Shown piece after piece: positions 54,333 through 64,000 of a stretch of 64,000 bases of DNA (position 1 is the first letter of the stretch; each line of letters begins with the position of its first letter). This DNA comes from Methanobrevibacter sp. YE315. GTDB taxonomy: Archaea > Methanobacteriota > Methanobacteria > Methanobacteriales > Methanobacteriaceae. A program made the translations under genes and the position numbers. The stretch lies in contig NZ_CP010834.1 of assembly GCF_001548675.1 (NCBI RefSeq), positions 426,001 to 490,000 on the forward strand, written 5' to 3'. The notes under the pieces were generated by a model that saw nothing but the letters and a program-made list of their open reading frames with translations, was not told the origin of the DNA and did no database searches.

Positions 54333-54854
54333 TTATCCCATATCATAAGCTTTTTTAGTAGCTTCTACATTTAGCTCTCCAACTTTTCCAGGGAATGTTT
54401 CCTTGATTACTTCAAGTAATGAGTCAATAGTTACAACTTGGGTCTTCTTAGCAAAATATCCTAAAATAATAGTGTTTACAATGTTGCGTCCTAACATGTC
54501 TAATGCGATTCCAGTTGCATCAATGCTGTGGACTTCATGCTCTCCACTACCTTCAAAACTTTCAGTATTTATAATAACTTCAGTTTTGTCTTTAATTCCT
54601 GAAAAAACATCCACTACATTTAGTAGTCCGTCGTCTAAAACTAATACGTAGTCTGGATTGTAGATTTGATATCTCAAATCGATTTTCTCATCGTCAATTC
54701 TTGTAAAAGCCATAACTGGAGCTCCTCTACGTTCAACTCCAAAGAATGGAAAAGCTTGGGAATATTTGCCGTCTTTAAATGCTGCCTTAGCCAAGATTTC
54801 AGCAGCAGTTACGGCTCCTTGTCCGCCTCTTCCATGAAAACGAATTTCAATCAT
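54333..54854 (-). CDS. porC: Pyruvate:ferredoxin oxidoreductase gamma subunit
   Basis: 173 residues from ATG 54854 (GGAGG at 8 nt; frame extends to 54890). [20 protein letters not shown] is the family's first strand, followed by [17 protein letters not shown] and VLVLDDGLL. The first gene of the operon; TTTATATATTTT upstream (~54900) serves as TATA box on the minus strand. Confidence 0.92.
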
Positions 54855-54890
54855 TAAATTTTCCTCCATATATTTATCATGTATAATCAT

Positions 54891-55141
54891 TATAAATTAC
54901 AAAATATATAAATTTTATGTTGGATTTTTGTTTTTGGATAATTATGTTTAAATTATTTTGTTTAAATTATTTATTTTTTGTAAATAATTTTATAAAGCTT
55001 TTTAATTTTCTATTTAATTATCTATACAATTTTAATAAGTTTTCTCAAAATAGCTATTTTTAAGAAATTTTCGTTTTTTAAGAGAATATATAATAGCTAT
55101 AATAATTAATATAATATTGATGATTTGGTAGAGAGGTTATT
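54891..55141. other. AT-rich gap between divergent porC and dihydropteroate-synthase-like gene
   Basis: About 250 bp, over 80 percent A/T by eye. It should hold both promoters: a TATA-like word near porC (minus) and AATATATAATAGC at ~55085 for the plus-strand gene. GAGAGG precedes the latter's start. Nothing else seen. Confidence 0.4.
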
Positions 55142-56746
55142 ATGAAAGTTCTAATTATCACAGGCGATTTGGCATATCCTTTAATAAAAGAAGTAGTTTC
55201 GGATTCAAATGAAGATATTATCGTTCATGTTGCAGACAATACTCAAGTGGCAGCATTTTTGACTCCGAGACAGATTATCAAAGAAATAAAAACTAATTTT
55301 GCCGATCAATTGGATGATATTGACATGATTCTGGTTCCGGGACTAATAAAAAAAGGAACAAGGGAAATCACAAAGGAACTTGGAGTCCCAACTTTCAAAG
55401 GGTCAACTGATGGTGCGGACTTGGCAATGGTTTTGAACCTGGTCAATAACATTCAGCTATCTGAAGATAAGCCTGCTGATAAATTGATAGAAGAGGAAAA
55501 AAGAAAAGAGGCTTTTAAGTTCATAGAAGAATTTGAAAATGATGAGGAAAATATTAAAATGCTTCTGGAAAAGCCAAACAACATCATGATTAGAAACCTT
55601 CCGGTAGGTGAAGATTTCCCTATGAGGGTATTATCCGAGATTGCTAATGCTCCTTTTTTATCTAAAGAAGCCTTAATTAACAAATGCCAATATTTCGTTG
55701 ATTCTGGTGCAGACATGATTGACATAGGTATGGCTGCAGGTGAAGATTTTTCAGATAAGATTCCCGAATTGATAGAAACATTGCGCCCAATTGTTGGTGA
55801 TCGGCCATTGAGTATAGATACATTAAATTCTGATGAGATAAGGGTTGCCGCTGAATGCGGAATCGATTTTGTCTTAAGTCTGGATTTGGGTAACCAAAGT
55901 GAAGTGGTCGATATTCTAAAAGAAAAGAATATCCCTGCAGTGCTGCTTCCAACAAACTTTTCTCAAGGCATTTCTCCAAAATCCCCGATGGAACGGGTGG
56001 AGTCAATGCATCAATTAATTAAGGATACTGAAGGTTTAAAATATGTGGCGGATCTGATTCTTGATCCCGTTAACAGTTCAAGCATTGTGGAATCCATCAT
56101 TGCATGCCATGAATTCCATAAGACAAACCCCGCACCAATGTTTTTCGGTGTTGGCAATGTCACTGAATTAATAGATGCCGATTCCGGAGGTGTTAATGTA
56201 CTTCTAGCAGGAATAGGTATGGAATTGGGTGTAAGCATATTGTTCACTCCTGAAGAAAGTGGAAAAACAAGAGGAAGCGTTTATGAATTGTCAACCGCTT
56301 CCAAAATGATGTTCCTTGCAAAACATAGAAAATCCATTCCAAAAGATTTGGGAATTAATCTGGTTGCATTTAAAGACAAGCATAAAAGAAACGATATAAT
56401 TTTAAATGAACTGGACGGTGTTCCTGAAACAACACGTAAAGAACCTTTGAAATTTATCCGCGATAAGGCAGGCAGTTTTAAAATAAGTGTTGATTATGGA
56501 ACCACTGTGGAAAACAGCAGGATTACAGCAACTCATTTCAGAAAAAATAAACCTGATTTGGTAATTGTAGGCCATTCCGCCAAGGAAATTTATGAAGAAA
56601 TAATTATAAAAAAATTAGTTACCAGAATGGAACATGCCGCTTATCTGGGTTCTGAACTTCAGAAAGCGGAAATTGCCATGATTACTGGTAAAGATTATGT
56701 TCAGGATTTTGATTTGTTCAAAAATCCTGATGAATTTAAAAAATAA
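55142..56746 (+). CDS. Dihydropteroate synthase-like protein (TIGR00284 type)
   Basis: 534 residues. Residues 155-420 resemble the DHPS TIM barrel: [53 protein letters not shown] and [17 protein letters not shown]. The N-terminal domain (1-130) begins [19 protein letters not shown] and a C-terminal ~110 residues ([20 protein letters not shown]) complete the archaeal family. It may act in methanopterin synthesis; the family has not been shown to be the true DHPS. Confidence 0.8.
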   Translation: MKVLIITGDLAYPLIKEVVSDSNEDIIVHVADNTQVAAFLTPRQIIKEIKTNFADQLDDIDMILVPGLIKKGTREITKELGVPTFKGSTDGADLAMVLNLVNNIQLSEDKPADKLIEEEKRKEAFKFIEEFENDEENIKMLLEKPNNIMIRNLPVGEDFPMRVLSEIANAPFLSKEALINKCQYFVDSGADMIDIGMAAGEDFSDKIPELIETLRPIVGDRPLSIDTLNSDEIRVAAECGIDFVLSLDLGNQSEVVDILKEKNIPAVLLPTNFSQGISPKSPMERVESMHQLIKDTEGLKYVADLILDPVNSSSIVESIIACHEFHKTNPAPMFFGVGNVTELIDADSGGVNVLLAGIGMELGVSILFTPEESGKTRGSVYELSTASKMMFLAKHRKSIPKDLGINLVAFKDKHKRNDIILNELDGVPETTRKEPLKFIRDKAGSFKISVDYGTTVENSRITATHFRKNKPDLVIVGHSAKEIYEEIIIKKLVTRMEHAAYLGSELQKAEIAMITGKDYVQDFDLFKNPDEFKK

Positions 56747-56759
56747 TTAATTTTATTGT

Positions 56760-57128
56760 TTATTCTGAATTTGTAGGCTCTCCTCCACCGTCGTCACTAC
56801 CGCCGCCATCATCGGGTTCTGGTGTAGGGTCTACATTGCCACCATCATCATCTTGGCTAGGAGTATATCCTCCTGAATCATAGTCATAGTAATCATATGA
56901 GTAGGAACTGCCGGAACTACCTGAGGAACCGTCATTAATTACTTCGTCTATGTCATATGTTGTCAGGTTAGCAGTAGTATTGTTTGTGATATTTGTTGAA
57001 GTTTTATTAAGCACTGGGTCTTTTTGAGTGTTAAAGGACATTCCAGTACCTGTCACAATAAAGGCCACTGCAGTTAATAATAAAATTACAATGATTAATG
57101 CAACTATAATTTTATCTTCAGTTTCCAT
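56760..57128 (-). CDS. Single-anchor acidic low-complexity surface protein
   Basis: 122 residues. An N-terminal membrane helix (KIIVALIIVILLLTAVAFIV) is followed by a Thr/Asn stretch with N-glycosylation sequons (NKTSTNITNNTTANLT) and a Gly/Ser/Asp-rich disordered tail with SSGSSGSS and many Asp. It is probably a surface-exposed spacer. Convergent with the DHPS-like gene. No family recognised. Confidence 0.55.
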   Translation of the reverse strand: METEDKIIVALIIVILLLTAVAFIVTGTGMSFNTQKDPVLNKTSTNITNNTTANLTTYDIDEVINDGSSGSSGSSYSYDYYDYDSGGYTPSQDDDGGNVDPTPEPDDGGGSDDGGGEPTNSE

Positions 57129-57244
57129 AATTTACCTCCATACTTAATAATATTATTATCATTACATATATTAGTTACATAAAGTTTAAATAAATTTAGA
57201 TTAAATCTTATTTTAATAATAAAAATTTTGTGAAGGTTTAGAAA

Positions 57245-58099
57245 TTGCAAGTTGAAAATATTAGTATTAAAGATATTGATAAAAGTCTTTTGGATTCACA
57301 TTATGTTTCAAATAATGAGATTTCAACCACTGTTTATCTGTCATTTTTCCTTGGAAAGCCAATGCTTATAGAAGGGCCACCGGGTGTTGGGAAAACAGAA
57401 CTTGCGAAAGCTATTGCAAATACTTTCGAAAGGGACTTTTTCAGGATTCAATGTTATGAAGGAATTACTTTTGAACAGATTGTAGGGGAATGGAACTATC
57501 AAAAGCAGTTGCTGCATTTAGAAGCAGCCAGAAACGAATCAAATAGTGAAGAAAAAATTTTCGATGAAGAATTTTTCATAAGAAGGTCATTGCTCAATGC
57601 ATTTTTGAACGAAAGTGATTCAGTATTGCTCATTGACGAAATTGATAAGGCTGATGAGGAAGTTGAAAGTTTCCTGCTACAGGCATTAGGCGAACAGGAG
57701 ATTACAATTAATGATTTGGGAACATTCCAACTGCAAAATAATTTAACCGTTATCTTAACATCCAATTCACAAAGATCCTTACTCGATGAGACAAAGGACA
57801 GATGTCTGTTTTTATATATTCCATATCCGACTGTTGAAAGGGAAATTGAAATTGTCAAGTCCAAAATACCTGAAGCGGATGATGATACCGTTTCTGCAGT
57901 TGTCAAATTGGTTCATGAAATACGAAATCTTAATTTAATGAAGAAGCCGTCTGTCAGAGGAACTGTTGACTGGGTCCGCTCAGTTACTAAGTTGGGAACA
58001 AGAAACCTCGATGATTCCTTGGAAAGAAGTATGGGCGTTGCCATCAAAACCGAAAGCGATAAAAAAAGAGTAAAAAAAGATATTTTCGACAAACGATAA
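57245..58099 (+). CDS. MoxR-type AAA+ ATPase (TTG start)
   Basis: 284 residues from TTG 57245, with AAGGT 8 nt upstream. Walker [10 protein letters not shown] (~43), Walker [16 protein letters not shown], sensor 1 [17 protein letters not shown] and arginine finger region match MoxR ATPases. MoxR proteins remodel or insert metal cofactors together with VWA-domain partners, and the next gene is such a partner, only one base away. Confidence 0.87.
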   Translation: MQVENISIKDIDKSLLDSHYVSNNEISTTVYLSFFLGKPMLIEGPPGVGKTELAKAIANTFERDFFRIQCYEGITFEQIVGEWNYQKQLLHLEAARNESNSEEKIFDEEFFIRRSLLNAFLNESDSVLLIDEIDKADEEVESFLLQALGEQEITINDLGTFQLQNNLTVILTSNSQRSLLDETKDRCLFLYIPYPTVEREIEIVKSKIPEADDDTVSAVVKLVHEIRNLNLMKKPSVRGTVDWVRSVTKLGTRNLDDSLERSMGVAIKTESDKKRVKKDIFDKR

Positions 58100-58100
58100 G

Positions 58101-59258
58101 ATGATTAATAAAATTGCTACTTTATCAGCTCAATTAAGGGAAAAAGGAATGCCCGTAAGTGTTAGAAGCACCCAGGCAGCTGTAAAGATATATATGGATT
58201 TGGGCGAAGAGGATAGGAATCTCTTAAAGACAGCCATGATGGCAGTGTATGTTAAGGACAAATATGACATTCCCAAATTCAACAAAGTTTTTGATAAGAT
58301 ATTTGCAACCAAAGAACCTGAAAAGAAATTGTCCAATGATTTTGATAGAAGTAAGGCATATAGGGGCACAGGACCTAAATCAAACAAGTACATTATTAAA
58401 AAACAAGGAAGCATGGCCCAAAAAGTCAGAGAAGAGAAAATCACTAATGAAAAATTGAAAATGCTTTCAGGCCAGCCCCTTTTGGATGAAGTGAAAAAAC
58501 TTGAACGTGATGGCGAATTGATGAACAAGGACCTGACTAAACTTAACAGATTCGATCCAAGGATGCTTGAAATCTGTCAGAGGCTGGGTAAAAGAATTGC
58601 AAATAAACGTTCAAGAAGAAAAGTCCAGACCCATTCACACAAAATCGATATCCGAAGGACCATAAGGGCCAATTTAAAGTATGGTGGAGTTCCTTTTGAG
58701 CTTGTTAAATCAAAACCTAGGCCTCATAAGAACGAACATTTATTCTTGAATGACATAAGCGGATCATGTGAATGGATTAGCAGCTGGTTTTTCATGTTAA
58801 TGTTTTCAGCGCAAACCGCATTTAAGAAATCAAGAATGTTTGAATTCGATAATAAGGTAATCGAAACAACTGATGCTTTAAAAGAGGAGTATCTAATCGA
58901 TTCGTTCATAAAGGTTAAGGATTTGCGTATAAAAAATATGATGGTTCATGGAACCTCAGACATGTATTCGGCATTTAAGAGCTTTCAGGAAAGAGCGAAT
59001 ATCAGCAATAAATCTTATGTAATTATTTTATCAGACTGCCGGGACTGGGCAGGTCCTAAGGTTCATGGCATTCCTGCAAGTGTGGATCTCGTTGAGGAAA
59101 TGGTAAGGGATTCCAAAAAGGTTATAATTTTAAATCCTGAAGATAGAAAGAAATGGGATATTGTGGACAGTTGTGTTTCCTTGTATCAGGATGCGGGAGC
59201 CCAGGTGTTTGAAGTAAACACATTAAATCAGTTAGCACAATTTGTAGAACAGATGTAG
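58101..59258 (+). CDS. VWA-domain (CoxE-like) protein
   Basis: 385 residues. The N-terminal ~180 residues are helical; from ~205 a von Willebrand A domain of CoxE type is visible: HLFLNDISGSCEWISSWFF carries the (D/N)xSxS MIDAS motif, with later SYVIILSDCRDW and a C-terminal strand. Works with the upstream MoxR ATPase, as in CoxD/CoxE. Target enzyme unknown; no metalloenzyme gene adjoins. Confidence 0.85.
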   Translation: MINKIATLSAQLREKGMPVSVRSTQAAVKIYMDLGEEDRNLLKTAMMAVYVKDKYDIPKFNKVFDKIFATKEPEKKLSNDFDRSKAYRGTGPKSNKYIIKKQGSMAQKVREEKITNEKLKMLSGQPLLDEVKKLERDGELMNKDLTKLNRFDPRMLEICQRLGKRIANKRSRRKVQTHSHKIDIRRTIRANLKYGGVPFELVKSKPRPHKNEHLFLNDISGSCEWISSWFFMLMFSAQTAFKKSRMFEFDNKVIETTDALKEEYLIDSFIKVKDLRIKNMMVHGTSDMYSAFKSFQERANISNKSYVIILSDCRDWAGPKVHGIPASVDLVEEMVRDSKKVIILNPEDRKKWDIVDSCVSLYQDAGAQVFEVNTLNQLAQFVEQM

Positions 59259-59268
59259 GTAGTATAAT

Positions 59269-60186
59269 ATGCAATGTAGTAAATGTGGTAATCCTAAAGT
59301 TATTATTAAAAAAGAGCAATCCGGCCAGCTGTTATGCAAGGATTGTTTTATTGAATCAATTGAAAAAAAAGTTATCAAAACCGTCAGAAAAGAAAAATTA
59401 TTGGATAAAGGCGATAAAGTTCTAGTGGCTCTTTCCGGCGGAAAGGATAGTGTAACAACACTTGAAATATTAAATAGTTTCAGAAAACTGAATATCATAG
59501 ATATCTGTGCGGTAACTGTTGATGAGGGAATTGCAAACTATCGTCAGGGAGGAGTGGATATAGCTATCCGCCATGCTGAAAGGCTAGGCATAGAACATAA
59601 GGTTGTCTCTCTTAAGGATGAATACGGAATCACCTTGGATGAAATAATGCAGAGAGATAACCATAAGGGATCATGTACTTATTGCGGTGTATTCAGAAGG
59701 ACAATCATCAATAAAGCCGCTCGTGAAATGGGCGCAACCAAAATCGCTACCGGACACAATTTGGATGATGAAGTTCAGGCTATCATGATGAATTATCTGG
59801 AAGGCAACACAGACAATTTAACAAAATTAGGTGCAAAAACAGAATCCAAAGCAGAAGAATTCACAGTAAAAATAAAGCCGCTACGTGAAATTCCAGAACG
59901 TGAAATCGGATTATATGTTGTTGCAAAGGAATTGGAAGTCCACTTTGACAGCTGCCCTTATGCCATGCAATCATTTAGGGGTGAAGTTTCACAGGTGATA
60001 AATCAACTTTCCGAAAAACATCCTACAATCAAATATTCAACCCTCAGGGGATACGATAAAATTAAGGCAATTTTAAAAGAGGAACTTAAGAAGGATTATT
60101 CACATGGCAGGTGTGTTCGATGCGGTGAACCTTCAGCCAATGAGTTATGCAAAGCATGTTCATTTCTAGAAGAGTTAGGATTGTGA
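59269..60186 (+). CDS. tRNA 2-thiolation enzyme, NcsA/TtuA type
   Basis: 305 residues. N-terminal zinc site CSKCGNP...LCKDC, PP-loop [12 protein letters not shown] (~62), Fe-S Cys in CTYCGVFRR and the later [11 protein letters not shown], and a C-terminal zinc site [16 protein letters not shown]. Makes 2-thiouridine in tRNA (position 34 or 54). Directly followed by a ubiquitin-like gene whose product ends in Gly-Gly, a likely sulfur donor. Confidence 0.85.
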   Translation: MQCSKCGNPKVIIKKEQSGQLLCKDCFIESIEKKVIKTVRKEKLLDKGDKVLVALSGGKDSVTTLEILNSFRKLNIIDICAVTVDEGIANYRQGGVDIAIRHAERLGIEHKVVSLKDEYGITLDEIMQRDNHKGSCTYCGVFRRTIINKAAREMGATKIATGHNLDDEVQAIMMNYLEGNTDNLTKLGAKTESKAEEFTVKIKPLREIPEREIGLYVVAKELEVHFDSCPYAMQSFRGEVSQVINQLSEKHPTIKYSTLRGYDKIKAILKEELKKDYSHGRCVRCGEPSANELCKACSFLEELGL

Positions 60187-60190
60187 TAAA

Positions 60191-60394
60191 ATGTCATTTT
60201 TATTGAAATATAAGAATTTGGAAGAAAAAAGGGAAATTCCAAGAAAAGATTATACTATTAAAGATTTGCTTGAAGAAATGGGATTGTCTGCCCAAACGAT
60301 GGTCTCAAAACAGAATGGGGAACTTGTCATTGAGGATACTGTGATTGAAGAGGATGATGAGATTCAATTAGTTCAAATTATTTATGGTGGTTAA
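60191..60394 (+). CDS. Ubiquitin-like sulfur carrier (MoaD/ThiS/SAMP type)
   Basis: 67 residues with a beta-grasp pattern and the terminal sequence QLVQIIYGG. The C-terminal Gly-Gly is the site of adenylation and thiocarboxylation. It starts 4 nt after the thiolase stop and ends 2 nt before the next start, so it is probably the thiocarboxylated donor for that enzyme. Molybdopterin or thiamine synthesis are alternatives. Confidence 0.8.
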   Translation: MSFLLKYKNLEEKREIPRKDYTIKDLLEEMGLSAQTMVSKQNGELVIEDTVIEEDDEIQLVQIIYGG

Positions 60395-60396
60395 TT

Positions 60397-61257
60397 TTGA
60401 AGGTTAGTTATGAGTGTGGGCCTTGCTTTTTAAGACAAGCCAGGGAAGCTTTAGATTTATCAACTGATGATGAGGACCTTAAGATGGAAATAATGGGAGA
60501 TATTTTTAAATATCTTGCCGATAATTTTTCTAAAGGAACCAACTCCAATAAAACCGGTTCAACCATGCATAAGATGATTAAGCAAAAAACCGGTTGTGAT
60601 GATCCTTATTTTAAAGAAAAGATTGAAGGCAATGAAATCGCTTTAAAATATTTGCCAGATGTAAAAAAGATATTAAAAGAGGATGACAGTCTGGAAAACT
60701 ATGTAAAGATTGCCATCATTGGCAATATCCTGGATTTTGGAGCATTCACCTTGGATGATGATATTGAAAGCGTTATTAAAGGCTCTCTAAAAAAGGATTT
60801 GGCTGTCAAGGACATAGGGGAATTTGAAAATTCACTTAAAAAATATGATAAGGTATTATATTTGGTTGACAATACTGGTGAAATAGTTTTCGACAAGTTG
60901 CTTTTGGCTAAAATCAAAGAATATGGACTGGACATTACAATTGCAGTAAAATCACAGCCAATTTTAAATGACGCATGCATGAAGGAAGCATTGGATGCGG
61001 GGCTTGATGAGTTTGGTGAAATTGTTGAAATAGGTGCCGGAACCGTAGGATATGTTGACAGTGAAATCTCAGATGAATTTAGACAGATTTTCAATAATCA
61101 CAGGTTCATAATCTCAAAAGGCATGGGAAACTATGAAGGACTGACTGAAATAGACTTGTCAGAAAAAGACATTTACTTTTTATTATGTGCAAAATGCAAT
61201 ACAATCTCACGGGATATAGGCGTAAATTTGCATGACATGCTTCTATTTAAAAAATAA
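60397..61257 (+). CDS. DUF89 (ARMT1-like) metal-dependent phosphatase (TTG start)
   Basis: 286 residues from TTG 60397 with GGTGG upstream. Starts KVSYECGPCFLRQAREAL with the family Cys pair, then GNILDFGAF, VDNTGEIVFDKLL (Asp metal ligand, Asn) and KSQPILNDACMKEAL, with KGMGNYEGL near the C-terminus. DUF89 proteins are damage-control phosphatases that remove abnormal sugar phosphates or damaged cofactors. Overlaps no gene but is tightly linked to the sulfur-carrier gene. Confidence 0.85.
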   Translation: MKVSYECGPCFLRQAREALDLSTDDEDLKMEIMGDIFKYLADNFSKGTNSNKTGSTMHKMIKQKTGCDDPYFKEKIEGNEIALKYLPDVKKILKEDDSLENYVKIAIIGNILDFGAFTLDDDIESVIKGSLKKDLAVKDIGEFENSLKKYDKVLYLVDNTGEIVFDKLLLAKIKEYGLDITIAVKSQPILNDACMKEALDAGLDEFGEIVEIGAGTVGYVDSEISDEFRQIFNNHRFIISKGMGNYEGLTEIDLSEKDIYFLLCAKCNTISRDIGVNLHDMLLFKK

Positions 61258-61269
61258 TTAAGTGATAAT

Positions 61270-62004
61270 ATGATTATTGGCTTTATAGGATTTGGGAAAG
61301 TTTCGCAAAATATTCTAAATTTGCTAAAATCAGACGATATAAGGTTTATAACTTCACTCGAAAACAGGTCAGCCAAAACTATAGAACGGATTAAAGAATC
61401 AGATATTGAAATTTTAGACACATTTAAGGATGTGGCTGTTCACTCCGATATTCTAATTTCTGCAAATTCTCCAAGCAGCGCTTTGGACATTGCAAAAAAA
61501 TATGGAAAATATTCCAAAGGAATCTATTTGGATTTGAATAATATTTCACCAAAGACCACTTTGGAAATAGATAGGTATGTGGCCAATTTGGTGGATGGGG
61601 CTATCATCGGAAAGATTGACTTTCCAAAACCAGTTTTGTACATCTCAGGAGAGATGTCCGATAGACTGCTCTTTTTAAATGATTACATGATTACTAAAAA
61701 AATCAGCGATAATGTAGGCGATGCGGCCATTTTAAAATTGCTTAGAAGTTGCTATACAAAAACCGTATCGGCAGTTCTGATTGAATCAAGTGAAATAGCA
61801 AAGTCACATGATTTGGAAGATGAATTCTTTGAAATCCTATCTTTGACTGAAGGGGACGAATTCAAGGAAAAATCAATTTCAAGAATCAACAACACATTAA
61901 ACAATTCCAAAAGAAAATCAGAAGAATTAAACGAAATAATCGATTATTTCGATGAAAATGAATTGGTAATGGTAAAAGCGGCTTTAAAAAAGCTTAACCA
62001 ATAA
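61270..62004 (+). CDS. NAD(P)-binding dehydrogenase-like protein (DUF1932 type)
   Basis: 244 residues. The Rossmann start IIGFIGFGKVSQNILNLL has the GxGxxxxN fingerprint; the second half (LLRSCYTKTVSAVLIESSEIA) matches the DUF1932 C-terminal helix of beta-hydroxyacid-dehydrogenase-like proteins. The usual catalytic Lys region is GDAAILKLLRSCYTK. Substrate unknown. Its last 11 nt overlap the convergent nucleotidyltransferase gene. Confidence 0.72.
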   Translation: MIIGFIGFGKVSQNILNLLKSDDIRFITSLENRSAKTIERIKESDIEILDTFKDVAVHSDILISANSPSSALDIAKKYGKYSKGIYLDLNNISPKTTLEIDRYVANLVDGAIIGKIDFPKPVLYISGEMSDRLLFLNDYMITKKISDNVGDAAILKLLRSCYTKTVSAVLIESSEIAKSHDLEDEFFEILSLTEGDEFKEKSISRINNTLNNSKRKSEELNEIIDYFDENELVMVKAALKKLNQ

Positions 62005-63274
62005 CCACATTAACTTTAAATCCTTTTTTAGCTTTTTTTATACTTCCGTTAACAGGAATGAAATGGGAATCCATAATATACCTTAAATAAGTAACTTCCA
62101 CAGCAGGAAGTCTTAAATTTGTTTTAATCTTTTTGCCTTCGCTTTTAAACTGGACGGAGATTTTCCCGTTTTTATCAACATACAGGTCGGTATTTATCCC
62201 CTCTTTTGTGATTTTGGTTTCAAATTTTGTCAAATTCAAGCCGGCTTCAAGGCTTAGTGGCGCGTTCACTTCAATGTTTTGGATTCTGAATTTTTCGTTA
62301 GCCTCTCGTGCACTTATACCCTTTTCACCTTCGCTTGCAACATACCATGCCCTGTCAATTACCTTTTGAACCTTTTGATTGTCGGGGATTACTCCCTGGG
62401 CCTCATAGCTTTTCATCAAGTCCATTACTTCTTTTTTTGTAACTTCCATTTCAATTGCACTGATGGCAAGTCTTGTCATTACAGGACCGTAATCCGCTCT
62501 TCTAAATGCAGCCCATATTGATTCGGGGTCCCGGTATACTCTTCTTTTGATTATTTCATTAATGGTATTTCCATTAAGATAAGCTATTTTTTCAAGATTT
62601 CCCCTGGAATATGTGTTCATTCTTTTGTAGATGTCCTTCCAGTTCCTATCTCCGGGAACGTTTCCATCATCGATTTCCCTTTGAAGAATTTCGACTGTTG
62701 TTTTTGGAAGCAGTTTTTCAATATCCTTTGTTATTGTCAAGTCGTTTTCCAAAATGGACTGTCTTATCAATCTTCCGGAATATTTTTCCTTGTCGAATTC
62801 TTTGACAACATGATAATCTAGTTTGGATCCTAGAAATTCGTTAATGGCATACCATCGGATTTCATTTCTGTTGGTATAGCTTTTCGGCATTCCAACAAAA
62901 TTGCCTTCGTCAATAAATTTCTGTGCTTTTGATTTGATTTCATCCAGTGAGATGCTTGCAGAGGTAATATAATCTGTCACACCATCGTCAATCATTTGCT
63001 TCAGTCTGATTGGCACACTGTATGATAGAATTAACCTGTGATGTAGCCCCTCAAATGATCTGACCTCATCAGCACCTAGGGCCAATGCCATTTCACGACG
63101 AGCTTCAAAATCAACAAAAAAAGGTGCATGATTTGCACTGAAACCTTTATTAAGATAGACAACCACTTTTTTGTTTTCTTCTTCAGCTAATTTTTTAGCT
63201 TCATTTATTAATTTTTCATGACCTTTGTGAACCGGGTCAAAATCTGCACTAATTCCAATCAAATTAAACACCAA
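61994..63274 (-). CDS. Nucleotidyltransferase family protein (TmcAL/DUF795-like N-domain)
   Basis: 426 residues. The N-terminus MVFNLIGISADFDPVHKGHE has the HxGH-type nucleotidyltransferase motif (H-K-G-H) and GISADFDPVH resembles DUF795/TmcAL and cytidylyltransferases. A later SGRLIRQSI loop is equivalent to the ISSTxIR motif. The ~230 C-terminal residues (DSHFIPVNGSIKKAKKGFKV) are unassigned. Could charge or activate a tRNA-modifying or cofactor substrate. Confidence 0.75.
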   Translation of the reverse strand: MVFNLIGISADFDPVHKGHEKLINEAKKLAEEENKKVVVYLNKGFSANHAPFFVDFEARREMALALGADEVRSFEGLHHRLILSYSVPIRLKQMIDDGVTDYITSASISLDEIKSKAQKFIDEGNFVGMPKSYTNRNEIRWYAINEFLGSKLDYHVVKEFDKEKYSGRLIRQSILENDLTITKDIEKLLPKTTVEILQREIDDGNVPGDRNWKDIYKRMNTYSRGNLEKIAYLNGNTINEIIKRRVYRDPESIWAAFRRADYGPVMTRLAISAIEMEVTKKEVMDLMKSYEAQGVIPDNQKVQKVIDRAWYVASEGEKGISAREANEKFRIQNIEVNAPLSLEAGLNLTKFETKITKEGINTDLYVDKNGKISVQFKSEGKKIKTNLRLPAVEVTYLRYIMDSHFIPVNGSIKKAKKGFKVNVVIG

Positions 63275-63294
63275 AAAAAGAAATGGGATAGTTT

Positions 63295-63777
63295 TTACCT
63301 ATCCATTAGTTTCAAAATACCATTTATTACTAACCATATTCCTATTAATGTACCAAGAATAATAGGGTTTGCAATGTAAGTTCCAATTATTATATACAAT
63401 AAACCAAGTATGATTCCGGCAATTCCAATATAAAATCCATATCTGGAATTACGATTATTAATCAATGAAGCAACAGAAACAATAATTAACATAATTCCTG
63501 CAAGATATAATGAGATTTCAGTTAAGAATCCGAGAAATGCCGGATGGAATATTAAACAGATACTTAATAATAACAGCACAATACCTAAGAACAAATCCAG
63601 TATTGCTCCCCTAGTATTGTAATCTATTATGCTTACTCCAATAACAAGTAAATAAATGGATATTAATAATATTGATAAACCAATTAAGGAACTAACTCCA
63701 ATAACTCCCATTACTGGAAATGCGATAATTATTAATCCAAGAAGTATAGCCAGTAAACTAACAAATTTGGTTTTCAT
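63295..63777 (-). CDS. DUF308-type membrane protein
   Basis: 160 residues, about six short membrane helices in a repeated two-helix pattern (LLGLIIIAFPVMGVIGVSSLI, LFLGIVLLLLSICLIFHPAF, IGIAGIILGLLYIIIGTYI). This short-repeat design fits the DUF308 (HdeD-like) family. Function unknown; possibly acid or stress related by analogy. Confidence 0.65.
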   Translation of the reverse strand: MKTKFVSLLAILLGLIIIAFPVMGVIGVSSLIGLSILLISIYLLVIGVSIIDYNTRGAILDLFLGIVLLLLSICLIFHPAFLGFLTEISLYLAGIMLIIVSVASLINNRNSRYGFYIGIAGIILGLLYIIIGTYIANPIILGTLIGIWLVINGILKLMDR

Positions 63778-63813
63778 ATTTTCCTCCTACTATTAATTAT
63801 TATTTTAAGCTAT

Positions 63814-64000
63814 TTAATATAGTGGGATATGTTTAATCTCAACTGTTGAGTTATTCATATCTGAATTATTTACTTCAGCTAACCATTCATTTTTACATTC
63901 GCAATCGTATTCGATTTTGCTTTGGGTTAAATTATTAGCTATTATCATATGTTTCAGGTCTTTATTACATTTTTTACAGTTATAAGGGCCGCGTCTTGAA
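63814..64000 (-). CDS. Partial zinc-ribbon-like protein (C-terminal 61 residues)
   Basis: The frame is open to the window edge, stop at 63814. Visible: SRRGPYNCKKCNKDLKHMII, then DCECKNEWLAEV. Two CxxC/CxC pairs form a probable zinc ribbon. The N-terminus lies outside the window; no more can be said. Confidence 0.55.
   Translation of the reverse strand, partial: SRRGPYNCKKCNKDLKHMIIANNLTQSKIEYDCECKNEWLAEVNNSDMNNSTVEIKHIPLY

Overview
The window reads as a Methanobrevibacter-like methanogen chromosome (Methanobacteriales, AT-rich) with an integrated, mostly leftward-transcribed provirus in its first 23.6 kb. The host assignment rests on gene content: a four-subunit pyruvate:ferredoxin oxidoreductase with two extra ferredoxin subunits next to a class I fumarase alpha subunit, an archaeal split glutamate synthase, glnA behind a GGAA-N6-TTCC operator of the methanogen NrpR type, DUF4012, TIGR00284 and NcsA-type proteins, TATA-box promoters and GGTGAT/GGAGG ribosome sites. 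Species cannot be fixed from sequence alone.

Provirus (1-~23.6 kb). Late genes lie on the minus strand: portal (7810-9111), protease/scaffold-like protein (6790-7746), a decoration-type protein (3313-4089), fibre-like, holin-like, glycosyltransferase and collagen-repeat proteins, running off the left edge. No major capsid or terminase gene is recognisable here. Four late intergenic gaps carry the same TTTATATAAA box. A GC-rich island of eight perfect or near-perfect hairpins (6163-6679) interrupts the late genes. A plus-strand 2273-residue DUF4011/SF1 helicase/nuclease protein (9309-16130), probably a defence cargo gene, carries two long repeat arrays. The early operon (16217-20664, minus) holds an AAA+ replication protein, a possible recombination protein and several small proteins; then a control region, a winged-helix-like regulator (21590-22102) and a tyrosine integrase (22399-23517).

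Host, 23.6-33.7 kb. An iron-responsive district: feoB, feoA, a zinc-ribbon protein and a 38-residue Cys-rich peptide, with seven DtxR-type palindromes. Two inverted copies of a ~160-bp three-hairpin element with T-tracts at their ends (23643-23800 and 30442-30612) look like a duplicated small RNA gene. Between them lie a DUF4012 protein, a TadA/TadC-type secretion pair, a methyltransferase, a TctA-type permease and a small secreted protein.

Host, 33.7-41.2 kb: cobalt/nickel ECF transporter cbiMNQO (cbiM starts at TTG behind an operator-flanked TATA box), envelope proteins, a small ferredoxin, tRNA-Leu(UAA), tRNA-Thr(GGU) and an HTH-PhoU regulator.

Host, 41.4-50.1 kb: nitrogen assimilation. 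glnA is followed by glutamate synthase split into amidotransferase, GXGXG, a circularly permuted FrhB-like flavoprotein/ferredoxin, and the FMN synthase domain, then a KaiC-like/PEP-synthase-like protein.

Host, 50.4-64 kb: fumarase alpha and porCDABEF (minus), a dihydropteroate-synthase-like protein, a MoxR/VWA pair, NcsA with a ubiquitin-like sulfur carrier, a DUF89 protein, a dehydrogenase-like protein, a nucleotidyltransferase, a DUF308 membrane protein and a partial zinc-ribbon gene.
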